Origin: Planctomycetota bacterium | GTDB lineage: Bacteria; Planctomycetota; Planctomycetia; Pirellulales; Pirellulaceae | Assembly: GCA_019347795.1 (NCBI GenBank) | Contig: JAHWKS010000405.1 | Span: forward strand, 1-5,877 | Reading direction: 5' to 3' | DNA length: 5,877 nucleotides | Shown: positions 3,715 through 5,877 of the stretch, piece after piece | Position numbering within the stretch: position 1 is the first letter of the stretch | How the letters are laid out: each line of letters starts with the position of its first letter | The notes under the pieces: model-generated | Told to the model about the DNA's origin: nothing | The model's database searches: none | What the model saw: only the letters and a program-made list of their open reading frames with translations | Position numbers and translations under genes: made by a program

Positions 3715-5877
3715 ATGTCCGCCTTCGTCTCCTCTCCCCAGGCGATGAAACGAAAATCCCCATCGGCGCCAAACACCGCGGCGTCGCGACAGGCGACCCT
3801 TTTCACCCAGCCGAAGCGCCGCATCCGCACGTTGCTCTTGCCGCGGTTGGTGAGCGAGGAATCGTCGAAGATTATCTACCAGGATGAACGTCAAGAAGCC
3901 GCCCACGAGATCCTCAAGAAGTGGGCGACGCTGGAATCGCAAGGCCATATCGCCCTGAAGAAGGAAACCTCCGCAGACGCCGATTTCCTCCTCGATGTCT
4001 TCGGCCGGGCGCTTGGCTATCGGACTTTCAACGATTCGCCCGACCAGTACGAACTCGACCGCGAGTTCAGCATCGCCGGCGGCATGAGCGCCGACGGCGC
4101 CGTGGGAAACTTCGGCGTCCAAGGAACCGGTTCCGTGCTGGCCGTGATCGAGCTGAAAGACGCGGGGACCGACCTGGACCGCGATCGCTTTGGCGGCCGC
4201 ACGCCCGTGCAGCAATGTTGGGATTACCTTAACGCCCTTCCCGATTGCCCGTGGGGGATCGTCAGCAACTTCGTCTCGTTCCGGCTTTACCACCGCGACA
4301 AGACGCCGCTGGCTTTCCAGGAATTCCGCCTGCAGGACCTCCGCGACATCAAGCGGTTCCGCGACTTCTATTGCCTGTTCGAAGTCGGCGGCCTGGTCAG
4401 TCCCACGTACGGCCAGCCGCTGCGGGCGAGGATGCTCCTGGAGAAGAGCGAGAGCCGGCAGCGGGAAGTCGGCGAGAAGCTTTACGAGCAGTACAGCGAC
4501 AACCGTTTCGAGCTGATCAAGCACCTGCGGTACGACAAGCAGCTTCCGCTGGAGGCGGCCGTCGGCATCGCGCAGAAAATTCTGGACCGGATCATCTTCG
4601 TGGCGTTTTGCGAGGACCGCGGCCTATTGCCGGAGAAGTCGATCGACGGCGCCTATAAGACGATCCCTCCGTTCCACAAGGTCACGAATCCCCGCTGGCG
4701 GAATTTCCTCGACTTGTTCCACGCGATCGATCAGGGGCACGAGTCGCTGAAGCTGAAGACCGGGTACAACGGCGGCCTGTTCCGGCACGATCCCGAAGTG
4801 GATGAGCTGCAGCTCGACGACAGTTGGACGAATTTCTTCCGCACCGTCGGCGAGTACGACTTCCGCGACGAAGTGAACGTGGACGTGCTCGGGAACATCT
4901 TTGAAAAGTCGATCACCGAGCTGGAGCGGATTCGCGCCGGCGGATTGTTCGGGACCGAGAGGCCCGAGGGCGCGGCGCCTTCGGCCGCGCCGGCGATGAA
5001 GAAGTCGCCGCAGCGCAAGAAGCTGGGGGTGTACTACACGCCGCCCGATTTCACGCGGTTCATCGTGCAGGAGACGGTCGCGAAGCTGATCGACCAGCGG
5101 CTGGAGTCGCTGCGGCAATTATGCAAACTCAAGCGGGAGCAGTTGGAGGCGGACCCGCCCGATCCGGCCGCCGCGCCGTTCTGGCGGGGAGCATGGGACG
5201 TGCTGCGGCAGTTCAAGGTCTGCGACCCGGCCTGCGGCAGCGGGGCCTTCCTCATCCAGGCCTACGACCTCTTGGAGGAGCGGTACGCGAAAGTCGCCGA
5301 GCAGATCGTCGCTCACGAAGGCCATTTGGCCGATCACCTGGAGGAGGACGTTCCCGACATCATCCTGGCCGACAACCTGTTCGGCGTGGACCTCTCGCCC
5401 GAGGCGGTCGAGATCACGCAACTGGCGCTGTGGATTCGCTCGGCCCGGCGGGGAAAGACGCTGGCCGACTTGTCGCGCAACATCGTCTGCGGGAACAGCC
5501 TGGTGACCGACCCGGAGGTCGATCCGCGGGCGATGGATTGGGAGGAGACGTTCCCGGCGATCTTCGCCCGCGGGGAGCGGGGCTTCGATTGCGTCATCGG
5601 CAATCCGCCGTGGGAGCGGATTAAGCTCCAGGAGCGGGAGTTCTTTGCGTTGGCGGCGCCGGAGATCGCCGGGGCGGTGAGCGCGGCCGGGCGGCGGCGG
5701 CTGATTGCCGAGCTGGATTCGCAGAATCCTGAGCTGCACGCGCGCTACATGGCGGCCAAGGGGGTGGCCGAGCGGACGCTCGATCACGTGCGGAAGTCGG
5801 GCCGGTTTCCGCTCACGGGTCGGGGGGACGTGAACACCTACGCGGTCTTCGCCGAGCTGGCCCGCGGAATCGTGGCC
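3715..5877 (+). CDS. Type IIG / Eco57I-like restriction endonuclease-methyltransferase, N-terminal 721 aa (3' end outside window)
   Basis: Enzymes of this class cut foreign DNA and methylate adenine in the same recognition site with S-adenosylmethionine, protecting host DNA. The N-terminal domain (about 40-200) looks like a PD-(D/E)XK nuclease: Asp127 in SADGAVGNF, Glu146 and Lys148 in AVIELKDAGTDLD, and a QxxxY motif at Gln167-Tyr171, then GIVSNFVSFRLY. A helical connector contains FCEDRGLLP (298-306). The methyltransferase part has LGVYYTP (437-443), motif I DPACGSGAFL (504-513), the acidic NLFGVDLSPEAVE segment with Asp559, the catalytic NPPW (630-633) and GDVNTYAVF (704-712). The NPPW form indicates N6-adenine methylation. 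The usual C-terminal target-recognition part is missing only because the window ends. The start is ATG 3715 after an in-frame stop at 3667; ATG 3745 is the alternative, and neither has a strong ribosome site. All key residues are present, so it looks intact as far as seen. PglX of BREX is a relative, but would not carry this nuclease domain. Confidence 0.9.
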   Translation, partial: MSAFVSSPQAMKRKSPSAPNTAASRQATLFTQPKRRIRTLLLPRLVSEESSKIIYQDERQEAAHEILKKWATLESQGHIALKKETSADADFLLDVFGRALGYRTFNDSPDQYELDREFSIAGGMSADGAVGNFGVQGTGSVLAVIELKDAGTDLDRDRFGGRTPVQQCWDYLNALPDCPWGIVSNFVSFRLYHRDKTPLAFQEFRLQDLRDIKRFRDFYCLFEVGGLVSPTYGQPLRARMLLEKSESRQREVGEKLYEQYSDNRFELIKHLRYDKQLPLEAAVGIAQKILDRIIFVAFCEDRGLLPEKSIDGAYKTIPPFHKVTNPRWRNFLDLFHAIDQGHESLKLKTGYNGGLFRHDPEVDELQLDDSWTNFFRTVGEYDFRDEVNVDVLGNIFEKSITELERIRAGGLFGTERPEGAAPSAAPAMKKSPQRKKLGVYYTPPDFTRFIVQETVAKLIDQRLESLRQLCKLKREQLEADPPDPAAAPFWRGAWDVLRQFKVCDPACGSGAFLIQAYDLLEERYAKVAEQIVAHEGHLADHLEEDVPDIILADNLFGVDLSPEAVEITQLALWIRSARRGKTLADLSRNIVCGNSLVTDPEVDPRAMDWEETFPAIFARGERGFDCVIGNPPWERIKLQEREFFALAAPEIAGAVSAAGRRRLIAELDSQNPELHARYMAAKGVAERTLDHVRKSGRFPLTGRGDVNTYAVFAELARGIVA

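Noticed and set aside
3552..3887. GTG-started + strand frame of 111 codons between promoter and restriction-modification gene
   Set aside because: Its start lies inside the -10 region and palindrome, it would not be on the transcript from that promoter, and it overlaps the restriction-modification N terminus in another frame.
3274..4524. Long minus-strand open frame (416 codons) opposite the start of the restriction-modification gene
   Set aside because: It is the complement of a frame with clear nuclease motifs, crosses the promoter island and intergenic hairpins, and its protein shows no family-like pattern. GC-rich coding DNA commonly leaves such antisense frames open.
5119..5787. Minus-strand open frame opposite the methyltransferase motifs
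   Set aside because: It lies antisense to DPACGSGAF and NPPW, is Arg/Pro/Leu-rich and has no recognisable domain, so it is a shadow of the real gene.
3715..5877. Assignment as BREX PglX or DISARM methylase
   Set aside because: Those methylases lack the N-terminal D-ELK-QxxxY nuclease seen here, and no other BREX or DISARM gene is in the window. The downstream context is unseen, so this is a preference, not a proof.

Overview
The window looks like a piece of a GC-rich bacterial chromosome. A planctomycete of the Pirellulales type is the best guess. The clues are the G/C-rich third codon positions, a small protein with an N-terminal CPECGAELPPGAVLCVACG zinc ribbon and a C-terminal membrane segment (a format common in that phylum), and a start context of a GGAG box followed by a C-rich spacer before ATG. 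This assignment is inference from style, not from a marker gene.

Layout, left to right, all genes on the + strand. (1) Bases 3-80 carry the last 25 codons of a gene that begins outside the window. (2) A roughly 120-base gap holds a weak promoter candidate and a clear ribosome binding site. (3) Bases 200-2818 encode an 872-residue TPR-type helical repeat protein in two halves joined by an Ala/Glu-rich linker. (4) Its stop overlaps by four bases (GTGA) the start of a 149-residue zinc-ribbon, coiled-coil, membrane-anchored protein (2815-3264). These two genes very probably form one translationally coupled unit of unknown function. (5) Bases 3265-3714 form a 450-base stretch without an intact gene. 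It holds a probable relic of a DUF4160-like (toxin-antitoxin associated) protein, two adjacent hairpins, an AT-rich island with a sigma-70-like promoter and a palindrome over its -10 box, and a leader of about 150 bases. (6) From 3715 to the window edge runs the first 721 residues of a large restriction-modification protein of the Type IIG / Eco57I-like class. It has a PD-(D/E)XK-like nuclease domain at its N terminus, then a helical connector, then an N6-adenine methyltransferase domain. It has no stop inside the window.

The left part (TPR plus zinc ribbon) looks like ordinary planctomycete housekeeping or accessory sequence. The right part is a defence gene with its own AT-rich, possibly autoregulated promoter, next to a toxin-antitoxin-like fragment, which suggests a small insertion hotspot. 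I see no certain novel multi-gene system. The most interesting points are the regulatory island in front of the restriction-modification gene, the DUF4160-like relic, and a terminator-like hairpin whose U-tract faces the minus strand although no minus-strand gene is visible.
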